A stretch of DNA of 64,000 nt from SZUA-365 sp034002405 (GCA_034002405.1 JAVFAS010000001.1:153046-217045), one strand, 5' to 3'; positions 33,473-42,238 are shown, numbered from the stretch's first letter. The notes: generated by a model from the letters alone, not told the origin. Numbers and translations: made by a program.

Positions 33473-33994
33473 TCATTTACTCTGAGGTACCTGGGTGAAC
33501 ACTTCCTGTACCGACATGTTGCGGCGCCGCGCCATGGTCCGCGCGTCGATGATCGTCTCGAGCGCATTCATGGTCGCCTTGACGACGTTATGCTGGTTGG
33601 ATGTGCCGAGCGACTTGGTCAGGATGTCTTCGACACCCGCCGATTCGAGGACGGCACGCACGCCGCCACCAGCGATCAGGCCGGTTCCACGCGATGCGGG
33701 CTTGAGAATGACGCGTCCGGCACCGTAGCGGCCGAGCACTTCGTGCGGAATGGTGCCATTGATGATGGGAATGCGGATCACGCGCTTCCGGGCATCCTCG
33801 ACACCCTTCGAAATCGCGTCCGTGACTTCGTTTGCCTTGCCCAGGCCGATGCCCACGTGGCCATTGCCGTCGCCGACGACAACGATGGCATTGAAGCTGA
33901 ATCGGCGTCCACCTTTCACGACCTTCGCAACGCGTTTGATCTGGACGAGCCGCTCCTTGAGTTCAAGCTCGCTAGCTTTGACGACTGTAGCCAA
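33473..33994 (-). CDS. rpsE: Ribosomal protein uS5
   Basis: The 173 residues carry the double-stranded RNA-binding-like N-domain (VVKGGRRFSFNAIVVVGDGN, GHVGIGLGKANEV) and the C-domain with GTGLIAGGGVRAVLESAGV. It sits at the mRNA entry channel and affects decoding accuracy. The start codon is TTG with AAGGAG six bases upstream. Confidence 0.96.
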   Translation of the reverse strand: MATVVKASELELKERLVQIKRVAKVVKGGRRFSFNAIVVVGDGNGHVGIGLGKANEVTDAISKGVEDARKRVIRIPIINGTIPHEVLGRYGAGRVILKPASRGTGLIAGGGVRAVLESAGVEDILTKSLGTSNQHNVVKATMNALETIIDARTMARRRNMSVQEVFTQVPQSK

Positions 33995-34018
33995 GAATCA
34001 CTCCTTCTACTATCCGAA

Positions 34019-34393
34019 TTAAAATTGTAAACCACCTTCGCGGGCACCATCCGCCACGGCCTTGATGCGGCCGTGATAGAGGTATCCGCTGCGATCGAAT
34101 ACCACGGTCGTGATATTCTTGGATTTCGCGAGATCGGCGATCGCCTTTCCGACCAGGAACGCGCGGGCCACCTTCCCCTCGGCGGCGCTGAATTCGCCGG
34201 CGAGTTCCTTCGTCTTCGTGGACACGGTCCCGAGCGAAACGCCCTGCGAATCGTCGATCAGCTGCGCGTACATGTGATTCAGGCTGCGGAAGACCGACAG
34301 GCGCGGCTTTTCGGAAGTACCGGAAATTTTCCGGCGGATATGCATCTTCCGCTTCTGACGTGACGAATATTTTTTGACTTTACGAATGGACAT
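34019..34393 (-). CDS. rplR: Ribosomal protein uL18
   Basis: The 124 residues include a basic N-terminus (SRQKRKMHIRRKISGTSEKP), RLSVFRSLNHMYAQLIDD and the ending VVFDRSGYLYHGRIKAVADG. It binds 5S rRNA with L5 in the central protuberance. It is in the standard place between rplF and rpsE. Confidence 0.97.
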   Translation of the reverse strand: MSIRKVKKYSSRQKRKMHIRRKISGTSEKPRLSVFRSLNHMYAQLIDDSQGVSLGTVSTKTKELAGEFSAAEGKVARAFLVGKAIADLAKSKNITTVVFDRSGYLYHGRIKAVADGAREGGLQF

Positions 34394-34430
34394 GCTGCCT
34401 GCTCCGATATCAAAAGCTCATGAGATCAAA

Positions 34431-34970
34431 TTACGATTTTGCGGTCTTGCCGGCCTTGCGACGGATCTTCTCGCCGGCGTACTTGATGCCCTTGCCCTTG
34501 TACGGCTCGGGCGGACGCACGGCGCGGATCTTGGCGGACATCTGGCCCACCAGCTGCTTGTCGATGCCGCTGATATGCAGCTGCGTCGGCGTGGCGACTT
34601 CGAACACGATCCCCTGCGGCGGGATAAAGGCCAACTGATGCGAAAATCCGATATTCATGATCAACAGGCCGGCATTCAATTCCACCTTGTAGCCGACACC
34701 GATGAGTTCGAGCGTCTTCTTGTATCCTTCGGTAACGCCGATGACCATGTTCTGAATATTCGCGCGTGTCGTTCCGTGCAGGGCGCGATGCTGCTTGAGG
34801 TCGGAGGGACGGGTCACGGCGACCTGGCCGTCCTCGATCGTGACGGTCATATCCTTGTGAATGGCCGTCTTCAGTTCGCCCTTCGGACCCTTGACGGTGA
34901 GGACGCCATTTTCGAGCTTCACCGTCACTCCGGCGGGGAGCACTACGGGATTTTTACCTACTCTGGACAC
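34431..34970 (-). CDS. rplF: Ribosomal protein uL6
   Basis: The 179 residues form the two repeated uL6 domains, with MSRVGKNPVVLPAGVTV, then YKKTLELIGVGYKVEL and the C-terminal signature VRPPEPYKGKGIKYAGEKIR. It lies near the sarcin-ricin loop and factor-binding site. The start is GTG with AAGGAG seven bases upstream. Confidence 0.97.
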   Translation of the reverse strand: MSRVGKNPVVLPAGVTVKLENGVLTVKGPKGELKTAIHKDMTVTIEDGQVAVTRPSDLKQHRALHGTTRANIQNMVIGVTEGYKKTLELIGVGYKVELNAGLLIMNIGFSHQLAFIPPQGIVFEVATPTQLHISGIDKQLVGQMSAKIRAVRPPEPYKGKGIKYAGEKIRRKAGKTAKS

Positions 34971-34995
34971 GTAACAACTCCTTGTCGATTGATCT

Positions 34996-35388
34996 TTACC
35001 AGATTCTGCACAGTACTTCGCCGCCGACGTTCTGCTGGCGCGCCTGCGCGTCGGTAAGCAGCCCGCTCGGGGTCGACACGATGGTCACACCGAGGCCATT
35101 GAGCGTGCGCGGAATATCCTTCGCCGCTGAATAATGGCGCAGGCCCGGCGAACTGATGCGCGCGAGACCCTCGATGACCGGCGCTCCGTCCTTGCCGTAG
35201 CGGAGGTAGATCCGGATGGTGCCCTGCGGGGTGTCGTTGAGGATGGAGAAGCCGTTGATGAAATTCTGCTGATAGAGAATTTCGGTCAGACCGATCTTCA
35301 TCTTCGATGCAGGAATCTCGACCTGCTTGTGATGCGCGCGCACGGCATTGCGAACGCGCGTGAGGAAATCTGCAATGGGATCTGTCAT
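34996..35388 (-). CDS. rpsH: Ribosomal protein uS8
   Basis: The 130 residues begin MTDPIADFLTRVRNAVRAHH and end with TPSGLLTDAQARQQNVGGEV LCRIW. It binds 16S rRNA helix 21 and in many bacteria represses its own operon. The true start is the ATG at 35388. The longer in-frame form runs back through rpsZ. Confidence 0.97.
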   Translation of the reverse strand: MTDPIADFLTRVRNAVRAHHKQVEIPASKMKIGLTEILYQQNFINGFSILNDTPQGTIRIYLRYGKDGAPVIEGLARISSPGLRHYSAAKDIPRTLNGLGVTIVSTPSGLLTDAQARQQNVGGEVLCRIW

Positions 35389-35422
35389 GATGATCTCTAT
35401 GGGATATAAACGTCCTGTGAAT

Positions 35423-35608
35423 TTACCAGCTGGCCTTGCGCACGCCGGGAATCTTGCCTTCCAGCGCCAGTTCACGGAAACAGAGACGGCACACACCGAA
35501 TCTGCGATAATAGGCGCGGGCACGGCCGCAACGGAAACAGCGGTTGTATTCACGCACGCCGAATTTCTGTGTTTTCTTGGCCTTGACGATGAGGGATTTA
35601 CGAGCCAC
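35423..35608 (-). CDS. rpsZ: Ribosomal protein uS14, zinc-binding type Z
   Basis: A 61-residue short S14. The zinc site is CFRC (Cys24, Cys27) and CRLC (Cys40, Cys43), as in the ancestral C+ form. The longer zinc-free S14 of E. coli is not seen here. The start is GTG with AAGGA seven bases upstream. Confidence 0.97.
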   Translation of the reverse strand: MARKSLIVKAKKTQKFGVREYNRCFRCGRARAYYRRFGVCRLCFRELALEGKIPGVRKASW

Positions 35609-35641
35609 GGTACTGTCCTTCTTCTATCGTTCGTTGTTCGA

Positions 35642-36280
35642 TTACGCTTGAGCGACTTCTTTTTTGCGGAACGGCAGTCCGAACTGCTCGAGAAGCGCGC
35701 GGGCCTCTTCATCCGTCTTGGCGCTGGTCACGAAGGTGACGTCCATGCCGAAAATACGCGCGATCTTGTCAACGTCGATTTCCGGAAAGATGATCTGCTC
35801 CTTGACACCGATCGTGTAGTTTCCGCGACCATCAAAGGATTTGTCCGACACACCGCGGAAATCCCTGATACGCGGGATCGCCGCGCTGATGAAGCGATCG
35901 AGAAACTCGTACATGCGTCCGCGACGCAGGGTCACCCGGAGACCGATCTGCATTCCTTCGCGAAGCTTGAAATTGGAAATGCTCTTGGTCGCCTTGGTGA
36001 TCACCGGTTTCTGACCACAAATGATCTCGAGCGCCTCGGCTGCCTGTTCGAGGATTTTCGCATCCCCGATCGCATCACCCAATCCCATATTGATGGCGAT
36101 CTTCTCCAGCTGCGGCACCTGCATGACGCTCTTGTAGGAGAACTGCTTCATCAACTCGGGAACGATCGTTTCCTTGTACCGGTCGAAAAGACGGAACGTC
36201 TGGACGGGATCGTCGCCGTGTTCCTTGACCTTCGCCGCGGATTTTGCCGCAGCGTCCTTGTTTTTTGTCTTCGATGCCAT
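35642..36280 (-). CDS. rplE: Ribosomal protein uL5
   Basis: The 212 residues are about 30 longer than usual. An N-terminal Lys/Ala-rich extension (MASKTKNKDAAAKSAAKVKE) precedes the normal fold: KIAINMGLGDAIGDAKILEQ, the TKATKSISNFKLREGMQIG region and FPEIDVDKIARIFGMDVTFV. It binds 5S rRNA and contacts the P-site tRNA. No alternative start with a better binding site was seen. Confidence 0.96.
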   Translation of the reverse strand: MASKTKNKDAAAKSAAKVKEHGDDPVQTFRLFDRYKETIVPELMKQFSYKSVMQVPQLEKIAINMGLGDAIGDAKILEQAAEALEIICGQKPVITKATKSISNFKLREGMQIGLRVTLRRGRMYEFLDRFISAAIPRIRDFRGVSDKSFDGRGNYTIGVKEQIIFPEIDVDKIARIFGMDVTFVTSAKTDEEARALLEQFGLPFRKKEVAQA

Positions 36281-36306
36281 GTTCTCTCAGTGTCGATAGA
36301 TGGAGA

Positions 36307-36633
36307 TTATTCGATGGTCTCGCCCGTGGCGACGCTGCGACGCACGTGACGGATCTTTCCGCTGTTCTCGTCGGTGATCGCGGCACGCCCGACGCGTGTC
36401 GGTTCGCCGGTCTTCGGATCGAGCAGCATCACATTGCTGATATTGATCGGGGCTTCCTGACGGGTGATGCCACCCTGCGGATTCTGCTGCGACGGCCGAC
36501 GATGGCGGCTGACGAGGTTCACGCCCTCGACGATCAGACGCTGCTTCTCGGGATACACGCGCAGCACCTTGCCGGACTTTCCCTTGGAATTCCCGGCGAT
36601 CACCATCACCATGTCGTTTTTCTTGATATTCAT
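36307..36633 (-). CDS. rplX: Ribosomal protein uL24
   Basis: The 108 residues have the KOW motif (NDMVMVIAGNSKGKSGKVLR), followed by GVNLVSRHRRPSQQNPQGGI. It is an early large-subunit assembly protein near the exit tunnel. It lies between rplN and rplE as usual. Confidence 0.96.
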   Translation of the reverse strand: MNIKKNDMVMVIAGNSKGKSGKVLRVYPEKQRLIVEGVNLVSRHRRPSQQNPQGGITRQEAPINISNVMLLDPKTGEPTRVGRAAITDENSGKIRHVRRSVATGETIE

Positions 36634-36662
36634 GTCTGTTCGTTCTCTGCGTGAAAAAACTA

Positions 36663-37031
36663 TTAGAGGACTTCGGGAGCCAGCGACACGATTTTCATGA
36701 ACGCCTTCTCGCGCAGCTCGCGGGCGACCGGGCCGAAAATACGGGTTCCACGGGGCTCGAGATTCTGATTGATCAGCACGGCCGCGTTTTCGTCGAAGCG
36801 GATGTACGATCCGTCCGGGCGACGGTATTCCTTCTTGGTCCGGACAATGACAGCCCGGGAGACCTCTCCCTTCTTGACCGCGCCGCCAGGGATGGCGGTT
36901 TTCACCGCGACGACAACAATGTCGCCCACGGTGGCATAACGCCGGCCGGAACCGCCGAGCACACGAATACAGCGGATTTTCTTTGCGCCGGAGTTATCGG
37001 CCGCGACAAGATTGGTTTCTTCCTGAATCAT
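36663..37031 (-). CDS. rplN: Ribosomal protein uL14
   Basis: The 122-residue standard uL14: MIQEETNLVAADNSGAKKIR, then AVIVRTKKEYRRPDGSYIRF and GPVARELREKAFMKIVSLAP. It forms part of an intersubunit bridge and is the docking site of the silencing factor RsfS in other bacteria. Confidence 0.97.
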   Translation of the reverse strand: MIQEETNLVAADNSGAKKIRCIRVLGGSGRRYATVGDIVVVAVKTAIPGGAVKKGEVSRAVIVRTKKEYRRPDGSYIRFDENAAVLINQNLEPRGTRIFGPVARELREKAFMKIVSLAPEVL

Positions 37032-37048
37032 CGGTGTTACCTACAGTT

Positions 37049-37333
37049 TTATCGTGCACGTTCAACGATTTCGACGAGACGCCAGCGCTTGGTTTTGCTC
37101 AGCGGACGCGTTTCCATGATCAGCACCTTGTCGCCGACGCCCGCGGTTCCGTGCTCGTCGTGCACGAGAAAACGCTTGGTCGTCTTGAAGTACTTTTTGT
37201 ACAACGGGTGCGGGACCTTGCGCTCGATCGTGACGGTAATCGTCTTGTTCATTTTCGTCGAAACAACGATCCCAACGCGAGTCTTGCGCGTATTGCGCGC
37301 GGTGGATGGGGTATCCTGTGCAGTAGCCATCAT
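37049..37333 (-). CDS. rpsQ: Ribosomal protein uS17
   Basis: The 94 residues have a short N-terminal extension (MMATAQDTPSTARNTRKT), then the OB-fold motifs RVGIVVSTKMNKTITVTIER and GDKVLIMETRPLSKTKRWRL. The first base of its start codon is shared with the stop codon of rpmC, so translation is coupled. Confidence 0.96.
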   Translation of the reverse strand: MMATAQDTPSTARNTRKTRVGIVVSTKMNKTITVTIERKVPHPLYKKYFKTTKRFLVHDEHGTAGVGDKVLIMETRPLSKTKRWRLVEIVERAR

Positions 37334-37536
37334 TATTGTTGTTCTCCGCTAAGTTCGCGTTCTCTCAGGATGGTCATCAGCCGAGCGATGTCCTTGCGCA
37401 CCTGGTTGATTTGCGCGGTGTTCGTGAGCTGCGAGCTCGCATGCTGGAAGTGCAGGGTCGTGATCTTGTCATGACTCTCCGCGATCATGTTGCGGATTTC
37501 CTGCGTGGTCATCTGTCGAATTTCTGTTGCCTTCAT
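37333..37536 (-). CDS. rpmC: Ribosomal protein uL29
   Basis: A 67-residue helical hairpin: MKATEIRQMTTQEIRNMIAE and QINQVRKDIARLMTILRERE. It lies at the tunnel exit beside uL23 and contacts targeting factors. Confidence 0.95.
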   Translation of the reverse strand: MKATEIRQMTTQEIRNMIAESHDKITTLHFQHASSQLTNTAQINQVRKDIARLMTILRERELSGEQQ

Positions 37537-37549
37537 GGTACCGTTGCTC

Positions 37550-37972
37550 TTATTCGCCAGTATAGTCCGGGCGGGTTACGATTTTCACTTTGATCGGAAG
37601 CTTGTAGGCCGCGAGTTGCAATGCCTCGTACGCAAGCTCCTTGCTGACGCCATCGACCTCGAACATGACGCGCCCGGGCTTGATGACCGCCACCCAGAAT
37701 TCCGGCGCGCCCTTGCCCTTGCCCATGCGGGTCTCGAGCGGCTTCTTGGAAACAGGCTTGTCCGGGAAAATGCGGATCCAGACTTTTCCATCGCGCTTCA
37801 TCCGGCGGTTCAGCGCCACACGCGCCGCCTCGATCTGCCGCGAGGTGATCCACCCCGGTTCCAGGGCCTTGAGCCCGAAGGCGCCGAAGGCCACCGACGA
37901 ACCGCGGTATGCCTTGCCCCGCATGCGGCCACGCTGCTGTTTTCTGAACTTTACTCGTTTCGGCATTAACAT
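37550..37972 (-). CDS. rplP: Ribosomal protein uL16
   Basis: The 140 residues begin MLMPKRVKFRKQQRGRMRGK and carry RMGKGKGAPEFWVAVIKPG, the loop reaching the peptidyl-transferase centre and the elbow of A-site tRNA. The start at 37972 gives the usual MLxPKR N-terminus. Confidence 0.97.
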   Translation of the reverse strand: MLMPKRVKFRKQQRGRMRGKAYRGSSVAFGAFGLKALEPGWITSRQIEAARVALNRRMKRDGKVWIRIFPDKPVSKKPLETRMGKGKGAPEFWVAVIKPGRVMFEVDGVSKELAYEALQLAAYKLPIKVKIVTRPDYTGE

Positions 37973-38012
37973 TGGTCTAATCCTTCTTCAATGCAGTTCG
38001 TGTTGACTCGGC

Positions 38013-38666
38013 TTACATGCGGGCGGCGGGACTGGCCTTCGAGCCCAGTACCTCGCCCTTGCAGATCCAGACCTTCACGCCGATCGTGCCATAAATGGTC
38101 TTGGCGGTTGCCTGCGCATAATCGATGTTGGAGCGCAGCGTGTGCAGCGGGATGCGCCCGTCCTTGTACTGCTCGGTCCGCGACATTTCCGCGCCACCGA
38201 GACGCCCCGCGCACATGATGCGGACGCCGTCGGCGCCCATGCGCATCGCGGCCGTGATCGCTGACTTCATCGCGCGACGGAACGACACGCGGCCTTCAAG
38301 CTGGTTGGCGATATTCTCCGCCACCAGGTAGGCGTCGAGTTCGGGACGCTTGATTTCGGAGATCAGGATCTTCACATCCTTGTTGGTCACCTTCTTGAGC
38401 TCTTCCTCGAGCTGCGCGATTTCCTTGCCGCTCTTGCCGATCACCACGCCCGGTCGCGAGGTATGGATCGCGAGTACCACGCGCTTCGGGGTCCGCTCGA
38501 TGATAATCCGCGAGATCCCCGCCTTGCGGAGACGGTTGCGGATGTAACTGCGGATCATCAGATCCTCGTCAAGCTTCGCGGCGAAATTGCGTTCGTCGTA
38601 CCAGTTTGCATCCCACTCGCGCGTGATGCCAAGGCGGATTCCTACGGGATTAGTCTTCTGGCCCAA
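38013..38666 (-). CDS. rpsC: Ribosomal protein uS3
   Basis: The 217 residues include the N-terminal MGQKTNPVGIRLGITREWDA, the KH domain loop VVIGKSGKEIAQLEEELKKV and the C-terminal domain with GRLGGAEMSRTEQYKDGRIP. It lines the mRNA entry tunnel. The start is TTG with AGGAG seven bases upstream. Confidence 0.97.
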   Translation of the reverse strand: MGQKTNPVGIRLGITREWDANWYDERNFAAKLDEDLMIRSYIRNRLRKAGISRIIIERTPKRVVLAIHTSRPGVVIGKSGKEIAQLEEELKKVTNKDVKILISEIKRPELDAYLVAENIANQLEGRVSFRRAMKSAITAAMRMGADGVRIMCAGRLGGAEMSRTEQYKDGRIPLHTLRSNIDYAQATAKTIYGTIGVKVWICKGEVLGSKASPAARM

Positions 38667-38683
38667 AATGCTTCTCCTGCTGC

Positions 38684-39034
38684 CTACTCGATTTCAGAAA
38701 CGACGATGGTAAGATGGTTCGTCCGCTTGCGGACGCGATACGCACGGCCCATCGGGGCCGGCAGAACGCGCTTCTGTGCGGGACCGCCATCGACGGTGAT
38801 CGTCTTCACCACGATGTCGTCCGGATCGATGCGGCCGCCATCCTTGGCGTTGATTAGGTTCGACACCGCCGAACGCAGTGTCAATTCACACACCTTCGAG
38901 GCGTGTTTCGGGGAATAATGCAGGATATTCAGCGCCTCCTCGACGGACTTGCCGCGAATCTGGTCGGCCACGAGCCGCATTTTTCTCGGTGACCCCGGAA
39001 TATATCGCTTGATCGCGCGTGCTTCGAGACTCAT
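38684..39034 (-). CDS. rplV: Ribosomal protein uL22
   Basis: The 116 residues show KRYIPGSPRKMRLVADQIRG and the long beta-hairpin GPAQKRVLPAPMGRAYRVRK, which extends into the exit tunnel at the constriction where macrolides bind. It lies between rpsS and rpsC as usual. Confidence 0.97.
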   Translation of the reverse strand: MSLEARAIKRYIPGSPRKMRLVADQIRGKSVEEALNILHYSPKHASKVCELTLRSAVSNLINAKDGGRIDPDDIVVKTITVDGGPAQKRVLPAPMGRAYRVRKRTNHLTIVVSEIE

Positions 39035-39055
39035 AACGTGTACCTGTTCTCCAGC

Positions 39056-39337
39056 TTATCGAGAAGATTTTTCTGCTTTTCCACCGGGATGACTGCGGAA
39101 GATCCGCGTCGGCGAAAATTCGCCGAGCTTGTGCCCGATCATGTTTTCCTGCACGTAGACAGGGATGAACTTGTTGCCGTTGTGCACCGCGAACGTGTGT
39201 CCGATGAAATCCGGCGGGATCGTGCAACGACGCGCCCAGGTCTTGATGACGCGTTTCTGATTCACCCTGTTGAGCTCGTCGACCTTGCGGGCCAGCTTCT
39301 CGTCGATGAATGGTCCTTTCTTGAGCGAACGTGCCAT
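39056..39337 (-). CDS. rpsS: Ribosomal protein uS19
   Basis: The 93 residues have MARSLKKGPFIDEKLARKVD and the core signature FIGHTFAVHNGNKFIPVYV and GHKLGEFSPTRIFRSHPGGK. It sits in the head of the small subunit with uS13. Confidence 0.97.
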   Translation of the reverse strand: MARSLKKGPFIDEKLARKVDELNRVNQKRVIKTWARRCTIPPDFIGHTFAVHNGNKFIPVYVQENMIGHKLGEFSPTRIFRSHPGGKAEKSSR

Positions 39338-39339
39338 GA

Positions 39340-40176
39340 CTATTTCTTCCGCGACTTGATGATATACTTATTTGACGGGTTCTTTTTCTTCCGTGTCTTC
39401 AATCCCTTGGCATACTTGCCCCAGGGAGACACCGGATGCTGGCGGCCACCACCCGACTTCGACTTGCCTTCGCCACCACCGTTGGGATGATCGACGGGAT
39501 TCATGCACATGCCGCGGACATGCGGGCGCTTTCCGCGCCAGCGGCTGCGACCGGCCTTGCCCCAGCTGATGTTTTCATGCGTGGCGTTGCCGACCGTGCC
39601 GAGCGTCGCGTAGCAAACCAACCGCACGAGCCGAACCTCGCCCGACGGCAGCTTCACCTGCGCGTACTTCCCTTCCTTCGCCACGAGCTGGGCGGCGTTC
39701 CCGGCGCTGCGGGCGATCTGTCCGCCCTTTCCCGGCTTGAGTTCGATGTTGTGAATGAACGAACCGACGGGGATGTTCTGCAGCGGCAGCGCGTTCGCGT
39801 CCTTGATTTCGGCATCGGGGCCGGCCATGATCTGCTCGCCGACCTTCAGTCCGTTGGGCGCGAGAATGTATCGCTTCTCGCCGTCTTCGTAGACGATGAG
39901 CGCGATGAACGCGGTGCGGTTCGGATCGTATTCGATGGTCTCGACGCGACCGGGGATTCCGATCTTGTTGCGCCGGAAATCAATGATGCGATACCGGCGC
40001 TTGTGTCCGCCGCCGCGATGCCTGCTCGTGATGCGACCCTGATTGTTCCGTCCGCCGCTTTTCTTCAACGGGGCGAGAAGGGATTTCTCCGGCGTCGTGC
40101 AGGTTACTTCCTCGAACGTATTGATCGAGTAAAACCGCGTCGCGGGGGTCATCGGGCGAAGTTTTCTGACAGCCAC
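39340..40176 (-). CDS. rplB: Ribosomal protein uL2
   Basis: The 278 residues include GRNNQGRITSRHRGGGHKRR, the central OB and SH3-like domains and the universally conserved VRGMCMNPVDHPNGGGEGKS, whose His supports the peptidyl-transferase centre. The start is GTG preceded by GAGGAA. It is 2 bp from rpsS. Confidence 0.98.
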   Translation of the reverse strand: MAVRKLRPMTPATRFYSINTFEEVTCTTPEKSLLAPLKKSGGRNNQGRITSRHRGGGHKRRYRIIDFRRNKIGIPGRVETIEYDPNRTAFIALIVYEDGEKRYILAPNGLKVGEQIMAGPDAEIKDANALPLQNIPVGSFIHNIELKPGKGGQIARSAGNAAQLVAKEGKYAQVKLPSGEVRLVRLVCYATLGTVGNATHENISWGKAGRSRWRGKRPHVRGMCMNPVDHPNGGGEGKSKSGGGRQHPVSPWGKYAKGLKTRKKKNPSNKYIIKSRKK

Positions 40177-40255
40177 TGCTCGTTCCTCGGATAATAATTT
40201 TCGTTACATGTTCTCACGTCCCGGGCGCCGGCATCACGCCGGTACCACCGCGCGA

Positions 40256-40558
40256 CTACGATTCCAGCAGTTCGATCGTCTGTCCTTGCTTGAGCGTCAC
40301 GATGGCTTTCTTCCAGCTCGGACGATTGCCGACCATGCGCCCACGGCGGGTGAACTGCGATTTGCGCTTGCCTTTATACCGGATCGTCCGAATGCTTTCG
40401 ATGTCGACGGAGAAGCGCTTGGCGATCGCCTGTGCGATCTCGATCTTGTTCGAATTGATGTCCACCTCGAACGCGTATTGGGCGCGCTCGCCAAGCATGG
40501 TCATCTTTTCGGTAAGGATCGGGCGTTTGATGATGGTTTTCATTGCCATTCCACTCAT
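40256..40558 (-). CDS. rplW: Ribosomal protein uL23
   Basis: The 100 residues start MSGMAMKTIIKRPILTEKMT and contain FEVDINSNKIEIAQAIAKRF. It sits at the tunnel exit and is the contact site for trigger factor and SRP. The ATG at 40558 overlaps the rplD stop codon by 4 bases (ATGA). Internal ATGs at 40549 and 40543 are possible alternatives. Confidence 0.95.
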   Translation of the reverse strand: MSGMAMKTIIKRPILTEKMTMLGERAQYAFEVDINSNKIEIAQAIAKRFSVDIESIRTIRYKGKRKSQFTRRGRMVGNRPSWKKAIVTLKQGQTIELLES

Positions 40559-41199
40559 GAGATTTTCGTGAACGCTTCTTCGATCACCGGCAGCGCGCTC
40601 TTCTGGATCAGCAGCATCTGATTGTTCAGCACGTCGTAGGTCGAGGCCTTCGCTGCTTCGCGGATCTCGAGCGTCGGGATGTTGCGTCCGGCAAGCCAGA
40701 GATTCTGATCGTATTCGGCCACGATCAACAGGGTCTTGGTGTTCTCGAGCGACAGGGCCTTGAGCACCGCCGCGACTTCGCGCGTCTTGGCGTTCACGGC
40801 CGAAAAATCCTCGATCACCATGATCTGCTGATCCTGCGCCTTCATCGCGTAGGCGGACTTCCGGGCGAGCTGCCGCATCTTCGATGGCAGGCTCTTGCGG
40901 TAATTGCGGGGACGTGGTCCGAAGACCGTGCCACCGCCGACCCACAACGGCGACCGCGACGAACCCGAACGGGCCGTGCCCCGACCCTTCTGCCGCCAGG
41001 GCTTCTTGCCGCCGCCGCTCACTTCCGAGCGCTCCTTGGCCTTCGACGTCCCCTGACGCTTGTTCCCGAGATGGATGCGCACGGCCTGATAGACGACATG
41101 CGCGTTGGGCTCGATACCGAACACCGTGTCGGTCAGTTCGATGTCCTGGCTTTTTGCGCCGGAGGTGGTATATGCTTGAACGTTCATAATGCCAGTCAT
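40555..41199 (-). CDS. rplD: Ribosomal protein uL4
   Basis: The 214 residues include the extended loop with GGKKPWRQKGRGTARSGSSR, which lines the exit tunnel, and globular parts with LARKSAYAMKAQDQQIMVIE. In E. coli L4 also represses the S10 operon by attenuation. The start is ATG 41199, whose A is shared with the rplC stop, or the ATG four codons inside (41187). Confidence 0.97.
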   Translation of the reverse strand: MTGIMNVQAYTTSGAKSQDIELTDTVFGIEPNAHVVYQAVRIHLGNKRQGTSKAKERSEVSGGGKKPWRQKGRGTARSGSSRSPLWVGGGTVFGPRPRNYRKSLPSKMRQLARKSAYAMKAQDQQIMVIEDFSAVNAKTREVAAVLKALSLENTKTLLIVAEYDQNLWLAGRNIPTLEIREAAKASTYDVLNNQMLLIQKSALPVIEEAFTKIS

Positions 41200-41828
41200 T
41201 ACTTAGCTTGTTTGTAAATCTCGAGAAGCCCGGTCTTCGCGCCCGGCACCGCACCCTTGACGATAATGATATTCGACTCCGGAATAACGCGAATGACCGT
41301 CAGGTTCTTGTACGTCACACGGCTGTTGCCGGTACGCCCCGCCATCCGCATGCCGCGGAACACGCGGGAGGGATAGGAGCTCGAACCGATCGACCCGGGA
41401 GCGCGGAGGCGATTGTGCTGGCCGTGCGTGGCCCCACCGACACCACCGAACCCGTGACGCTTCATGACACCCTGGAATCCTTTTCCTTTCGAGGTGCCCG
41501 TCACCGTGACCTTCTCGCCGGCGGCGAACATGTCGACCGAAACCGTATCGCCGGAGTTCAGCGTAGCGGCATCGAAGCCCTTGAACTCACGTATGTGGCG
41601 CAGCGGCTTCAGATTGAATTTCTTGAACTGGCCCAGATCGGGCTTGTTCACGTTTTTCTCGGAACGCTCGACAAAGCCGAGCTGCAGCGCTTCGTAGCCG
41701 TCCTGCTCCTTGGTGCGCTTCTGCATCACCGTGCAGGGACCTGCTTCGATGACCGTGCAGGGAATGAGCTTGCCATTCTCATCGAAAATGCTCGTCATTC
41801 CGAGTTTTTTTCCTAGTATTCCGCGCAT
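41199..41828 (-). CDS. rplC: Ribosomal protein uL3
   Basis: The 209 residues show MRGILGKKLGMTSIFDENGK, then KGFQGVMKRHGFGGVGGATH and the W-finger region with GSSSYPSRVFRGMRMAGRTG. It is one of the two initiators of large-subunit assembly and reaches the peptidyl-transferase centre. Confidence 0.97.
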   Translation of the reverse strand: MRGILGKKLGMTSIFDENGKLIPCTVIEAGPCTVMQKRTKEQDGYEALQLGFVERSEKNVNKPDLGQFKKFNLKPLRHIREFKGFDAATLNSGDTVSVDMFAAGEKVTVTGTSKGKGFQGVMKRHGFGGVGGATHGQHNRLRAPGSIGSSSYPSRVFRGMRMAGRTGNSRVTYKNLTVIRVIPESNIIIVKGAVPGAKTGLLEIYKQAK

Positions 41829-41854
41829 AGTGTCTAACCAGCTCTTCTAAGTCG

Positions 41855-42163
41855 TTACACTTTGATTTCAACATCGACGCCGGCGGGGAGCTCGAGCTTC
41901 ATGAGCGAGTCCACCGTCCGTTGCGTGCTGTTGAAAATGTCAATGAGGCGTTTGTGCGAGCGCGTTTCGAACTGCTCGCGGGACTTCTTGTCCACATGCG
42001 GCGACCGCAAGACCGTATAGACGGACCGCTTCGTGGGGAGAGGAATCGGTCCCGACACCACGGCACCCGTGGTCTTGACGGTCTTGATGATTTTCTCCGC
42101 CGACTTGTCGATCAGGCTGTGATCGTAGGACTTCAATTTGATGCGTATCTTCTGCTGCGCCAC
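41855..42163 (-). CDS. rpsJ: Ribosomal protein uS10
   Basis: The 102 residues are standard uS10: QQKIRIKLKSYDHSLIDKSA, the loop GPIPLPTKRSVYTVLRSPHV and KSREQFETRSHKRLIDIFNS. The likely start is GTG at 42163 with AGAGAG upstream. The in-frame ATG at 42217 would run through the terminator hairpin. It also serves NusE-type antitermination in other bacteria. Confidence 0.95.
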   Translation of the reverse strand: MAQQKIRIKLKSYDHSLIDKSAEKIIKTVKTTGAVVSGPIPLPTKRSVYTVLRSPHVDKKSREQFETRSHKRLIDIFNSTQRTVDSLMKLELPAGVDVEIKV

Positions 42164-42191
42164 AGTAAACTCTCTGGATTTGATGGGGGTG

Positions 42192-42226
42192 AAAAAAACA
42201 GTGGGCGGTGTTTCCACCCACTGTTT
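42192..42226 (-). terminator. Intrinsic terminator or attenuator between tuf and rpsJ
   Basis: On the minus strand AAACAGTGGG (42226-42217) pairs with CCCACTGTTT (42205-42196) around an 11-base loop, and the stem is followed by a seven-base U run. It begins 13 bp after the tuf stop codon and ends 29 bases before the rpsJ start. No separate promoter is evident in those 29 bases, so regulated read-through into the S10 operon is likely. Confidence 0.8.
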
Positions 42227-42238
42227 CCGTCACGACGA

